The notes beneath the pieces are model-generated. The model saw nothing but the letters and a program-made list of their open reading frames with translations. It had not been told where the DNA came from and ran no database searches. This document shows positions 36,560 through 45,560 of a DNA stretch of 54,059 nt, in pieces. Each line of letters opens with the position of its first letter. Within the stretch, counting starts at the first letter, position 1. Both the position numbers and the translations under genes were made by a program. Source of the DNA: a virus; the IMG/VR virus record IMGVR_UViG_3300030107_001798, positions 1 to 54,059 of that record; one strand, 5' to 3'.

Positions 36560-39169
36560 TTAAAGTTTCTTTTCTAATTCTTCTACTTTCGCAGATAATT
36601 CTTGAACTGCTCTGACAAGATACATATTTAAATCATGTGGCGTAAACTGTAAAACATCTTTTAGTAATACTTCTTTTTCTTCTTCTACATCACCTACGCC
36701 TTCAACAATAATTTTTTCAAGATTCCCAGCTATATTAACAGCGTCAGGAAATACCTCTTTATATTCCTGAGCTATGAATGAATTATATTTTTTTGAAGAG
36801 CTTAACTCTGGATGTAGTTCAAGATATTCATCTGTATAATTAAAAGAAACAGGTCGTAATTTATTTATTTTATCAAGCCCATTTTCAATAGTCTGAATAT
36901 TGGTTTTGATTCTTTCATCAGATGTATTTGTCCAAGCTGTTCCTGTACTTAATCCAGCCGTACCAGTAACATCTAGTTTGTGCGAACCCCCAGGGGTCAT
37001 TGCAATCCCTAAATTACCAGAAGAATCAATACGGAGAGCTTCGCCAGTTCCATTAGTCCTCATTGTCAAATGGTCGCCATTATTATTATATCCTATTATA
37101 CCTCTATCACTATCAGCTGTATCACCAAAAATAATTTGTGCTTGACCATTTGTTCCAGTTGTAATAGCAAAAGTTGCTCCATCACCAGCTGCGCTTGAAT
37201 TACTTAATACCATTCCTATTTCGCTACTAACATAGCTTGGAACAGCAGATGGAGTATCCATTGCAATGTTTAATTTTCCTGTTGGAGAAGTTGTACCAAT
37301 TCCGACCCCACCTGATTTTAAAATCATTGTAGTGTTTAAATTACCACCATTCATTGTCCTAAAATGCAGTTCTCCATCTTCCGAGGTATCAGCTACATCT
37401 ATCGCTCTACCATAAATTGTTGCATACTCTGTTTCTTCAGGCGTACCAGCGTTATTCATCAACTTAAATCTTAAAGTACCAGTAATATCATTATTGGTTG
37501 CTGCACCAGTATTAACAAATACCACTTGGGGACTATTTACATTATCACCTGTGTTTTCTAATTTAATTACTGGCTTACCTTCAGCAGATGATTTTATGTG
37601 CAATAATTCATCTGGAGCTGTTTCGCCAATCCCAATATTACCTCCACCATCTATTGTCATTGGATTTAAGACAGTACCGCTTGAATTTTCTGTATAAAAC
37701 TCAATATTACCATCATGATGTTGATTCTTAATTTGTAAATTATTGTATTTACATAATATTACTTGGTTATCGCTTCCACCAGTACCTTCGGAATAAATAC
37801 GATAATTACTATCACCAATATAAAGCTGACCTTTAACTTCAGTTGTTCCACCAGAATGAATCCTCAGTCTTTCAGCAGGTGTTCCAGATGCTGATGTGTA
37901 AAAAAGAAGGTCTCCATCAGATGTTCCAGAGCCAGTTTTAGTTTCAAGATATACTAAGTCATCTTGGCTACCAGCTCTATTACCCATATATAACCTTGCC
38001 ACAGCAGTACTTCCACTATCAGTATGTCCTATGATTTCCACAGAACCTATATCTTCTGAATTACCACCAAGAACAGTTAGTGCCATTGCAGTAGAGTTAT
38101 AGTTAGGTGATGATGTTCCTATACCGACATTACCAGTGTCTGTAATCCTCATCTTCTCTGTTCTATTGCCATCTAAAACTGTCATAAAGTTCATATATGT
38201 ATGGCGATTACCACTTGAGTTACCCCATTCTGTTACTCCAGCTCCTATTGAACCCATATCTGCTATGCTTGTGCCACTATGATATTTAGACCAAAGAATT
38301 TCACCAATCGTACTTGCTGAAGTATCATCATCTGCATCTAATATTTGAAGATAAGCTGTTTGCGCTCCGTCTGCTCCGTCTTGTGAAAGTGATAATAATT
38401 TTTGAGGTGCATTAGTACCTATTCCGACATTGCCATCTTCATTAATTCTTATTCTTTCTCCAAGACCATCTGAATTGCGAGTTTTAAAAACTATATCGCC
38501 ATAATTATTAGCACTTCCTCGTTCTCCAAAAATAGCCGCATAATAATTAGCATGGTCATTATAAAATTGTATTTCAGCCGCATCTTGCCCGTCACTACCT
38601 CTAGCTGCTTTTAACATTAATATAGCAGAATTACTTGTGCCTCCAGTTTCATCTATTGAAATACTACCAGTAACATGAAGTTTATTAGCAGGAGATATAG
38701 TGCCAATCCCAACATCTCCATCTCCCATAACAGTTACTAAATCTGTACCAAGATTTCCAATTTGAAAAACTGTCTCATCGCTTCCTAATGCTGCGTGACT
38801 TGTTCCATTTTTCCTTGAACCTCTTATTTCTACAGCGGGAACTGCATCTGTTGGGTTAGTCGAGCCAATAGTACCATACATTTGAATACCAATACCAGCC
38901 GCATCGTCAGACATTCCCCTAATTAAAATTCCACCATTAGTGCCATGTAATTGCTCTATCGAACCATAAGCATTGGTTAAACCAAGCCCTGTCATTCCAT
39001 GAGCAACATTACTATCAAGATACATTACATTTCCATATATTGCTTCATCATATGAATATGTATTGCTACCAGGATTTACAGTTAAATCACCTGTAATGGT
39101 AACATCTCCAGATATTGTACCACCTGAAGATATTGCATTTGCTGTTGTTGATATAATGCTACTTTTCAT
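36560..39169 (-). CDS. tail fibre/spike with C-terminal S74 intramolecular chaperone, 869 aa
   Basis: The bulk is made of beta repeats with the recurring phrase GNVGIGTxxP / GDVGIGTISP. The last 120 residues form a peptidase S74 (endosialidase-type) chaperone: T-S-D-E-R-I-K at 749-755 with the catalytic Ser750 and Lys755 (five apart, as in the family), then KLRPVSFNYT, FIAQEYKEVFPDAV and a final coiled coil. This domain trimerises the fibre and then cuts itself off just before Ser750. It is therefore the main host-recognition fibre candidate. Confidence 0.9.
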   Translation of the reverse strand: MKSSIISTTANAISSGGTISGDVTITGDLTVNPGSNTYSYDEAIYGNVMYLDSNVAHGMTGLGLTNAYGSIEQLHGTNGGILIRGMSDDAAGIGIQMYGTIGSTNPTDAVPAVEIRGSRKNGTSHAALGSDETVFQIGNLGTDLVTVMGDGDVGIGTISPANKLHVTGSISIDETGGTSNSAILMLKAARGSDGQDAAEIQFYNDHANYYAAIFGERGSANNYGDIVFKTRNSDGLGERIRINEDGNVGIGTNAPQKLLSLSQDGADGAQTAYLQILDADDDTSASTIGEILWSKYHSGTSIADMGSIGAGVTEWGNSSGNRHTYMNFMTVLDGNRTEKMRITDTGNVGIGTSSPNYNSTAMALTVLGGNSEDIGSVEIIGHTDSGSTAVARLYMGNRAGSQDDLVYLETKTGSGTSDGDLLFYTSASGTPAERLRIHSGGTTEVKGQLYIGDSNYRIYSEGTGGSDNQVILCKYNNLQIKNQHHDGNIEFYTENSSGTVLNPMTIDGGGNIGIGETAPDELLHIKSSAEGKPVIKLENTGDNVNSPQVVFVNTGAATNNDITGTLRFKLMNNAGTPEETEYATIYGRAIDVADTSEDGELHFRTMNGGNLNTTMILKSGGVGIGTTSPTGKLNIAMDTPSAVPSYVSSEIGMVLSNSSAAGDGATFAITTGTNGQAQIIFGDTADSDRGIIGYNNNGDHLTMRTNGTGEALRIDSSGNLGIAMTPGGSHKLDVTGTAGLSTGTAWTNTSDERIKTNIQTIENGLDKINKLRPVSFNYTDEYLELHPELSSSKKYNSFIAQEYKEVFPDAVNIAGNLEKIIVEGVGDVEEEKEVLLKDVLQFTPHDLNMYLVRAVQELSAKVEELEKKL

Positions 39170-39495
39170 GATAATACCATCCTAACTGAACAATCAGAAG
39201 TTTTACGTTCTAACCAAAGATATATAGTATCGCCTAATCCTCTAGGGATTTTTAATGAGTATATAGTATCTCCGCCCATTAAATAAAATGCATTAGCTGG
39301 GGCTAAAGCATCTGCGCTAGAATCTGTAAAATCAAAATATAAATCCTCATCAGTCATTATGTGAACTGTATGATAAGATGATACATCAACTGATTCTGCT
39401 GAACTACCAACAGTGTTTACGGATTGAAGTGACCAAACAGCAGCTGAATCTGCATTTAAAGATTCGTGAGCTCTGAATTTTTGTAGATTTGCCAT
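39166..39495 (-). CDS. small beta-rich structural protein, 109 aa
   Basis: Beta-rich protein with phrases SSYHTVHIMTDEDLYFDFTD and GGDTIYSLKIPRGLGDTIYL, typical of small virion domains (decoration or fibre-base). AAAGGAGAT precedes the ATG. It overlaps the fibre gene by four bases, so the two are coupled and probably assembled together. No named family. Confidence 0.65.
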   Translation of the reverse strand: MANLQKFRAHESLNADSAAVWSLQSVNTVGSSAESVDVSSYHTVHIMTDEDLYFDFTDSSADALAPANAFYLMGGDTIYSLKIPRGLGDTIYLWLERKTSDCSVRMVLS

Positions 39496-39559
39496 ATAAT
39501 CTCCTTTATTTGTTTAGTTGTCTTGCGAGGCGAGATGTCTCCTTATACAACTTAAATTT

Positions 39560-40252
39560 TTATTTTACTGCGAAAGGCCCGGCTGGAAACGTGACTGATA
39601 TGTTCCTTTTGTTACTTTCGTTGTCGCCTAATTTACTATAAAACTCTTTCATAAAATATTCTTTTTTATCCATTTCACCATTTCTTTCTGCTAACATTGC
39701 TTTGCAATAATCTAAAACTGCAAGACAAAGCATTTTATTAAGGTTAATATGGGATGTGGAATCTGGAGAAGAAACTTCTTTTGGGATTTGTGTAATAGAA
39801 ATTCTTTCGCTTGCTGTTTCAGCTGTAAATGTACCAGTTGCAAGTGTTAAGGTTCCTGCGCTTGCGCTTCCAGAAAGAGTATAATCACCATCATTGCTAG
39901 CAGAACCTCTTATTCTTATTTTATCTCCGTCTGCAAAATCACCTAATCCAGAAGCAGTATCAGTTATAGTATCTGAACCACCTCCTCCATCTACAAAAGC
40001 GATTCCAGTTCCACTTGCATATGCAGTTGTTGTTTCTAATGCTTCAGTTACAAATGGTTCACTAACTCTTGTATATTCTATTCTTAATCCTTCAGAAATA
40101 TCTTCATCTGGATACATTAATTCTTTATCGTAAGATTGAAATACTCCAGATTGAGTGATTCTTTGAGTGCTAGAACCACCTTGCATCTTGTATATAAGAA
40201 TTTCCCTACCTCTTAAATAATAAAACCATTCTCTATCGACATATGAACTCAT
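39560..40252 (-). CDS. head-tail connector / tail tube A-like protein with inserted beta domain, 230 aa
   Basis: Residues 1-70 (SSYVDREWFYYLRGREILIY) and the C-terminal helices (LNKMLCLAVLDYCKAMLAER, then EFYSKLGDN) look like a podovirus adaptor or connector. Between them an Ala/Gly/Thr/Ser-rich stretch (about 75-160) appears to be an inserted Ig-like beta domain. It would sit below the portal. It overlaps the previous gene by four bases (ATGA). Confidence 0.6.
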   Translation of the reverse strand: MSSYVDREWFYYLRGREILIYKMQGGSSTQRITQSGVFQSYDKELMYPDEDISEGLRIEYTRVSEPFVTEALETTTAYASGTGIAFVDGGGGSDTITDTASGLGDFADGDKIRIRGSASNDGDYTLSGSASAGTLTLATGTFTAETASERISITQIPKEVSSPDSTSHINLNKMLCLAVLDYCKAMLAERNGEMDKKEYFMKEFYSKLGDNESNKRNISVTFPAGPFAVK

Positions 40253-40539
40253 GGCGAAATATCCTCTGCTAAGTAATGTGGTTGTGAAGTAAGTCTGCGA
40301 ATCTTTTTAAACTTACTATCACTTGTATCTTTTATTGATATGTTTTCTATAGAAACTAAATCAGATGGAAGTATATATATATTATCTTCACTTCCAACAG
40401 ATTTTATTAAATCCCTTTTAGCAACTTCAACTTTTTCTTTTGTATTACTTTGTATTAAGTGAATAGCATCTTTTACCCAAGCTTGAACAAGAGTTTCTTC
40501 CTTAATTCCAAGCCTTTCCATTACTTCTAAAACAGTCAT
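40249..40539 (-). CDS. connector-like small protein, 96 aa
   Basis: A helical N-terminus (TVLEVMERLGIKEETLVQAW, then AIHLIQSNTKEK) is followed by a strand-rich half. Short helical proteins in this position, between capsid genes and the tail adaptor, often act as head-completion or adaptor subunits. It overlaps its neighbours by one base (upstream) and four bases (downstream). Not assigned to a named family. Confidence 0.55.
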   Translation of the reverse strand: MTVLEVMERLGIKEETLVQAWVKDAIHLIQSNTKEKVEVAKRDLIKSVGSEDNIYILPSDLVSIENISIKDTSDSKFKKIRRLTSQPHYLAEDISP

Positions 40540-41036
40540 TAATCTACCACCAAATATTCTACAGCCAAATGACCAGCACTTGTATTGTTGCTACCATCTG
40601 TATCTACTGTTCTTACATGAAGGCCAGTGCAATCCAGTCCAGCATTATCATCTTTAAACACAAGACATTCACCAGCGTCTAAAACAGAAATAAGAGTACT
40701 CCCAACCATTACTTTTAAAGATTTGCTTAAAGAAGCTCCTAGAGCAGTTGCAGAACTATATGTATATCCAGTGTTTTTTAAAAATACAAAAGTAGCTGAA
40801 CTTTCTGAGCTTATATCTGTTGTGTCAGCTGAGTCTATTGCTTCACGATAGTTTACCGTTGCGTTTAAATATCCTTGATTATCAGCAGTCCCAGCATAAC
40901 TAGCACAAGTAGCTGTACCGCTGCCTCCTAATGATTTATTTACTTCACTTGCTATTACATAAATTGTACCAGAATTTTCATTTGTTAATTCTTCTTGTGG
41001 GGTACAACTTACTGAGTATGTTACTTTGTCAGCCAT
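40539..41036 (-). CDS. beta-rich structural protein, 165 aa
   Basis: Ser-, Thr- and Gly-rich chain without helices, consistent with a beta sandwich; several strands are visible (SATFVFLKNTGYTYSS, KSLKVMVGSTLISVLD). It lies in the head-to-tail part of the late block and may be a decoration or appendage protein. AGGAGATAATAAATG upstream gives a clear start. No family recognised. Confidence 0.6.
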   Translation of the reverse strand: MADKVTYSVSCTPQEELTNENSGTIYVIASEVNKSLGGSGTATCASYAGTADNQGYLNATVNYREAIDSADTTDISSESSATFVFLKNTGYTYSSATALGASLSKSLKVMVGSTLISVLDAGECLVFKDDNAGLDCTGLHVRTVDTDGSNNTSAGHLAVEYLVVD

Positions 41037-41039
41037 TTA

Positions 41040-42434
41040 TTATCTCCTTTGAGATGTTTGCGCAGCTATTGTAGCTGATATTACTTGAGAATGATTTTGT
41101 ATATATTGTTGTATTTCAGATTGAGCCCATTTATAATACTTATCCGATTCTCTTTCGTAATGTTGTATGTTTTGAACTTCATTTAATTTTTTATTAACAG
41201 TCACCTGATAATCTTGTAATTCTTGAGAATACTTTTGAAGACTTTGAGCATCTGCAGAATCTTCTAATTGAGCATTCTGAATAGATATTTGTAATTCAAC
41301 TTGATATTTTGCATTATCTTTATTGAATTGATTTAATTCATTTTGAATGTCAGAATTATATTTTTGCAATTTTAAACTATTTTCTTGTTGCCATTCCTGT
41401 ACTTGATTTGAATTATTTTGTATAATACTATTTACTTCTGATTGATAAGATTGTATTTCTGAATTATATTGATTAACCAATGATGAATCACCAGTATTTG
41501 CTTGTTGAGCATCTTGCAAAGCAATTTGCAACTTTGCTTGATATTCTGTGTTTTCTTTTGCAAAGTTAGATTGTGATTCACTTAATTTAGCTTGATACTC
41601 TCCAACTTGTGCTTGTATAGCCGCAACTCTTGAAGAAAGCATTTCTGAATCTTCTTCAGTTGTTATCCAATTTTCTACATCCGACCAATTAGGAGATTGC
41701 ATTACTGGAGGAGTATAAGTAGGAGCAGTTGCTAATTTATTTGTGTCAACTTCAGCCCCACCAGTAGAAGATGTACTTGCATTTATAACTGGAACAACTG
41801 GCTTTGATGGCAAAGTCCAATCTAATGTAGGAAATGTAGTTAATGATAAAGTTGGTTTTATGTAAGAAGGGGCAGTTTCTGTAAAGCTAACAGAATTACT
41901 AGATAGAGATGGCGCAACTGGAGGCAATATTGAACTCCAAGATGGTAAATTATCAGCAGCTAATCTAGAAAATTCTTTTGATGTTGTATAGTTAATTACT
42001 GCATTTCTTAAATCAGAATCATCATCTAATTTAGAATAATCTATATACATCACATAAATTTTGTATGTACTATCTGGGTCTGGTTTAACAATTATCCTAT
42101 TTGCATCAGCTATATAGTATTTAGGAAAAACACTTGTTGCCTTTTTTAAACTTGAACTATTATCAATAAATCCTCTATCTTCAGCCGATACTTGTTCAGC
42201 TGCGTAAGCATCTCTTCTAACTGATATAATATTATCTGTCCCCACTGGAAGAGTTACTTGTTGAGGGTCGTTATCTCCACCATGCGAAGAGGGAACGGTC
42301 TCAGAAGAAGCCCATTTTAATAAATCTTTAGGAATACTAGAAACTACATATCTCTGTGCGTCTTCTACGCTATTTGCAGTAGGAGTATTTCCTGTGTTTG
42401 CTAAAACCGTTGCTTGTATATCTGTTATTGCCAT
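41040..42434 (-). CDS. structural protein with duplicated coiled-coil arm, 464 aa
   Basis: Residues 1-165 form a folded domain (SVEDAQRYVVSSIPKDLLKW). Then comes a long Pro/Ser/Thr-rich linker and a Gln-rich coiled coil holding two related copies: YQAKLQIALQDAQQANTGDS ... and YQVELQISIQNAQLEDSADA ..., about 75 residues apart. The gene lies between the decoration-like protein and the connector genes. It follows a strong hairpin (42451-42476) and lacks a good ribosome site (AAAAATTATATGG), so its expression may be lower or coupled differently. Confidence 0.6.
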   Translation of the reverse strand: MAITDIQATVLANTGNTPTANSVEDAQRYVVSSIPKDLLKWASSETVPSSHGGDNDPQQVTLPVGTDNIISVRRDAYAAEQVSAEDRGFIDNSSSLKKATSVFPKYYIADANRIIVKPDPDSTYKIYVMYIDYSKLDDDSDLRNAVINYTTSKEFSRLAADNLPSWSSILPPVAPSLSSNSVSFTETAPSYIKPTLSLTTFPTLDWTLPSKPVVPVINASTSSTGGAEVDTNKLATAPTYTPPVMQSPNWSDVENWITTEEDSEMLSSRVAAIQAQVGEYQAKLSESQSNFAKENTEYQAKLQIALQDAQQANTGDSSLVNQYNSEIQSYQSEVNSIIQNNSNQVQEWQQENSLKLQKYNSDIQNELNQFNKDNAKYQVELQISIQNAQLEDSADAQSLQKYSQELQDYQVTVNKKLNEVQNIQHYERESDKYYKWAQSEIQQYIQNHSQVISATIAAQTSQRR

Positions 42435-42450
42435 ATAATTTTTAGTTTAT

Positions 42451-42476
42451 GTGTAGGGGGCCGAAGCCCCCCACAC
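42451..42476 (-). promoter_or_regulatory. GC-rich hairpin with UUCG tetraloop after the capsid genes
   Basis: On the minus strand a stem GTGT-x-GGGGGC / GCCCCC-x-ACAC closes the very stable C(UUCG)G tetraloop. It lies in the 84-base gap after the decoration-like gene. It has no T-run, so it is more likely a block to 3' decay or a partial terminator that keeps capsid mRNA abundant than a full stop. Confidence 0.7.
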
Positions 42477-42518
42477 TAGTTTATCTTTATATCGTGTTAT
42501 TACCTCACGAACTTCAGA

Positions 42519-43043
42519 TTATAATGGGTCGTTAGAATCAGTTGGAGGTGATGTATTAGCAGAAGCTGTTCCTACTGCCCATCCATCTTGGTCGTTCGTA
42601 GTTCCACGAACATACCATTTTCCACCAGCTGCGAAGATGTGAACTTGGTCTCCAGCTGCTCCTTTAGAAGCTGCTAAAGTAAGTTGGTCATGCGAACTTC
42701 CATTAAAGTCAATACCGACATCATTAGTACCTTCTAATGAATCAATACTTCCAATAAAAAAGTCCTTACCATCTTCAGCGTCAATGTCAAAATCACCAGT
42801 ACCATTAGCAGCAGTTAGGAGGAATGTATATTCCAATCCATCACTATCTGCTGATGCTAAGCTAGGGAGACTGCAAGCAGCTGCTCCATTAACTCCACCA
42901 CTGATTACAACAGTAATACCACTATCTTGAGGTGCTAAGCTTAAAGCAGTGGCTCCGTCATTCATAATGACTTTACCAGAAGCTCTTTTTATTTGCTTAG
43001 CGTGTTTATTCAGACCATATAGAGGGGGTATGTTTTTAGCCAT
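42519..43043 (-). CDS. probable capsid decoration / head fibre-like protein, 174 aa
   Basis: Directly downstream of the major capsid gene, with a strong AGGAGGT ribosome site, which suggests high expression. After a basic N-terminus the chain is Gly/Ala/Asp-rich and beta-like (SGITVVISGGVNGAAACSLP, TFLLTAANGTGDFDIDAEDG), as in capsid-attached appendage proteins. A strong UUCG hairpin follows the gene. Confidence 0.6.
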   Translation of the reverse strand: MAKNIPPLYGLNKHAKQIKRASGKVIMNDGATALSLAPQDSGITVVISGGVNGAAACSLPSLASADSDGLEYTFLLTAANGTGDFDIDAEDGKDFFIGSIDSLEGTNDVGIDFNGSSHDQLTLAASKGAAGDQVHIFAAGGKWYVRGTTNDQDGWAVGTASANTSPPTDSNDPL

Positions 43044-43053
43044 GATTTACCTC

Positions 43054-44583
43054 CTATTTCCAGACCGCGTGTGCTTCGGGCATTTCCCATTGCATACCGG
43101 CCTCGGTTTGAATTAAGTCAACCCTTCGGTCAACACCACTATTCTCTAGAGTTTGAACTCCAACATAAACTGCAGTATCGCGATTTAAGCCATTACCGAC
43201 CAATGGTCTGTATTTGACATATTTCATATTTACTCCAACTATGCTTACATGAGTTCCGTCAAGGTGAACATTACGAGCCATATTCATTACACCATAAGGA
43301 GTATGAAATTGTGTAATATCTACACCGAAAACGTTTTTCTTGTTTCCAATAGAGAAGTCAGCTCTAGCCATTGAACTAGCAAGAGTTCCAACATCTTTCA
43401 TGTTCTGACTAAAGTATCCACTTAATTTATGCATCCAATTATATACTTCAGTTGAACACATAAATAATGTAGCAGCTGCATTATTGTATCTTGGGTCAAG
43501 AAAACTACTCATATCATCAAGAAAATCATCTTGAGACTTGGATGTACTCCAAGAGAATACGTTTCCATAATTAAGAGCAAAGTCAACCGCTCCTTGAGTG
43601 TATTGTACACCATCAATAGATGCTTGAGAGCCAAACAATAATGATGTTTCAATATCCCATTTATGTTCGATTAACTTTTCTCTCCAGATTCTTGCAAACT
43701 CATTAGGTTCATACTTCAAAACAGTTGCACGAGTTGTGTTGTCCATTGCCATTGAAGTTTTGAAGATTTGAGTTAGCCCAAAACCTGTGGAGAAAGGTTG
43801 GTCTTTCCAAGTTTCTGGATAACCAGTTCCTTGTCCGTGAGCTGAACCAATAACGTAGGTTCTTTTTGCTTCAAGAGAAGAATGAATAGATTCGTCATAT
43901 ACTTGAGTATCTACATCATCGCTTGACCATCCAGCTAAATAATTCGCACCAGAAACAGTTGGAACACGAACAACTGAACAATCCAATTGTACACATTCAC
44001 GACTATCTTTAGTCAAATTATCAGTAACTGCATCAACTTTACAAATTAAATGGTCAGCTACAGCTCCACCACCATCAGTTGATGATAAAGGAACTTTAAT
44101 TACTTGGCCCGGTAAGAAAAAATCAGGCCTTGTTCCAGAAGCTCCAACTGCGATTGCATTTGTTGATTGACCATAAACATTCTGAATATTTCCAGAAGAT
44201 TTATAATCTGTTGCCATATATAACTTAACAGTATCTCCAGTTGACATTGAAGTTGGAGCGGCTCCATCGTTGTATGCTACTAAATCAGCATCACCGCCTG
44301 TTCCACCAACAACTTGTGTATTGTCGTTTTCAATCCATCCAGTTACATATGCATATCTTTTATGATATGACGGACGACGCTCAGTGAATTTAAATTCTGG
44401 GTCATCCGTAGGTTTTTTAGCAACTTTAGTTACAAATCGGAAAAAAGGGTCTTGCGCTATTGATAGTTCAGAAACCCTGTCTCCAAAATTGTATTTTCTT
44501 CTAAGGTCACCAGTATCTTTGCTAGTACCATCAGACCAACTTTGTACGTCTGAATATGTACCTAGACTAAATACGTCTGCCAT
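43054..44583 (-). CDS. major capsid protein, 509 aa
   Basis: Position right after the scaffold, length and composition support a capsid subunit. The N-terminal segment (FNFGDRVSEL-like KYNFGDRVSELSIAQDPFF) and RTYVIGSAHGQG, TSLLFGSQASIDG, and NVHLDGTHVSIVG blocks resemble the N4-gp56/SU10-type HK97-fold capsid families. A GAGGT ribosome site precedes the ATG. A separate head protease is not evident. The exact family is inferred from patterns; the role as major capsid is well supported by context. Confidence 0.8.
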   Translation of the reverse strand: MADVFSLGTYSDVQSWSDGTSKDTGDLRRKYNFGDRVSELSIAQDPFFRFVTKVAKKPTDDPEFKFTERRPSYHKRYAYVTGWIENDNTQVVGGTGGDADLVAYNDGAAPTSMSTGDTVKLYMATDYKSSGNIQNVYGQSTNAIAVGASGTRPDFFLPGQVIKVPLSSTDGGGAVADHLICKVDAVTDNLTKDSRECVQLDCSVVRVPTVSGANYLAGWSSDDVDTQVYDESIHSSLEAKRTYVIGSAHGQGTGYPETWKDQPFSTGFGLTQIFKTSMAMDNTTRATVLKYEPNEFARIWREKLIEHKWDIETSLLFGSQASIDGVQYTQGAVDFALNYGNVFSWSTSKSQDDFLDDMSSFLDPRYNNAAATLFMCSTEVYNWMHKLSGYFSQNMKDVGTLASSMARADFSIGNKKNVFGVDITQFHTPYGVMNMARNVHLDGTHVSIVGVNMKYVKYRPLVGNGLNRDTAVYVGVQTLENSGVDRRVDLIQTEAGMQWEMPEAHAVWK

Positions 44584-44625
44584 TTGTTTACCTCATAATT
44601 AAGGGTTAATGGCTTTTAATATTAC

Positions 44626-45498
44626 TTAAATACCAAAAGCCTTTTCAAGTTCATTGGTCGAACCCAAAATGGCATCAAAGACTGAATCGTCTGGAGACTG
44701 TTCTGTTTGAGTACTTCCTTGCGTTGCAAGTGTACCCGGTTGTTGCTGAACTTCTTTCATTTTGTTCTGCAATTCTTGTCTTGCATTGTCAGCTATTTTT
44801 CCATCCCTGTTTTTACGATTCATTAGATAATAAATATCATCAAGTTCAAGAGATTTAGATTTCGCAAATTCTACAAATTTAGACCATTGTTCGTCATTCA
44901 TTTCATGCTTTTGACGAAAATTAGTTTCTTTTGCCAGTTTTTGATTTTCTTGCTTTTGCCCTTGTAAAGCACTATTCAACCTTCTTTGGACTACTCCATC
45001 AATGGTTGCTCCTAGCACTCTAGCTGAATCAGATTCAGGTTTTTGGAAAGCTTCATCTGCATCAAAGACAAAGTCTTCATCCAAATTCAACTTTTCAGTC
45101 ATCGTTTGTGGGGTTTGACCACCACCCTCAAAATAATTTCTCACATGAGTAATTAAATTAGGGTCTTCTCGCATAGCGTCAAGAATCGGCATATAAGGCT
45201 CTAGCTCGTTAAGCTTTCCATTTAGCCTTTTAGCTTCTCTACTTGAATCACTATACCTTTTTTGTAAAGTATCCATATCATTATTGGATTCTTCTACCTG
45301 AACTTCTGCATTAGGGCTCGACTGCGTGTTACCGCTTTGTTCCGAGGTTGGTTGCGAAGGTTCTTCTAATATTCCACCATTGACTTGGTTATCCAATGCT
45401 TCAAAAAAATCATCAGATGTTGCACTCATTTCAACAACGGAATCTTGTACGCTTGTACTTTCGGGGGCTTCAACAGCGTTACCTACTTGTTCTGACAT
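44626..45498 (-). CDS. scaffolding protein, 290 aa
   Basis: Lies between portal and capsid genes, the standard position. The N-terminal 75 residues are acidic, Ser/Gln-rich and disordered. The middle is helical (DTLQKRYSDSSREAKRLNGK, RLNSALQGQKQENQKLAKE) and the C-terminus, DSVFDAILGSTNELEKAFGI, is a short amphipathic helix as used to contact capsid subunits. AGGAGA precedes the ATG. Confidence 0.75.
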   Translation of the reverse strand: MSEQVGNAVEAPESTSVQDSVVEMSATSDDFFEALDNQVNGGILEEPSQPTSEQSGNTQSSPNAEVQVEESNNDMDTLQKRYSDSSREAKRLNGKLNELEPYMPILDAMREDPNLITHVRNYFEGGGQTPQTMTEKLNLDEDFVFDADEAFQKPESDSARVLGATIDGVVQRRLNSALQGQKQENQKLAKETNFRQKHEMNDEQWSKFVEFAKSKSLELDDIYYLMNRKNRDGKIADNARQELQNKMKEVQQQPGTLATQGSTQTEQSPDDSVFDAILGSTNELEKAFGI

Positions 45499-45560
45499 AC
45501 TATCTCCTATTTTAGAGTTTTGTTAATTTAATAGATATTTTATCTAATGTTCAAGTTGTA

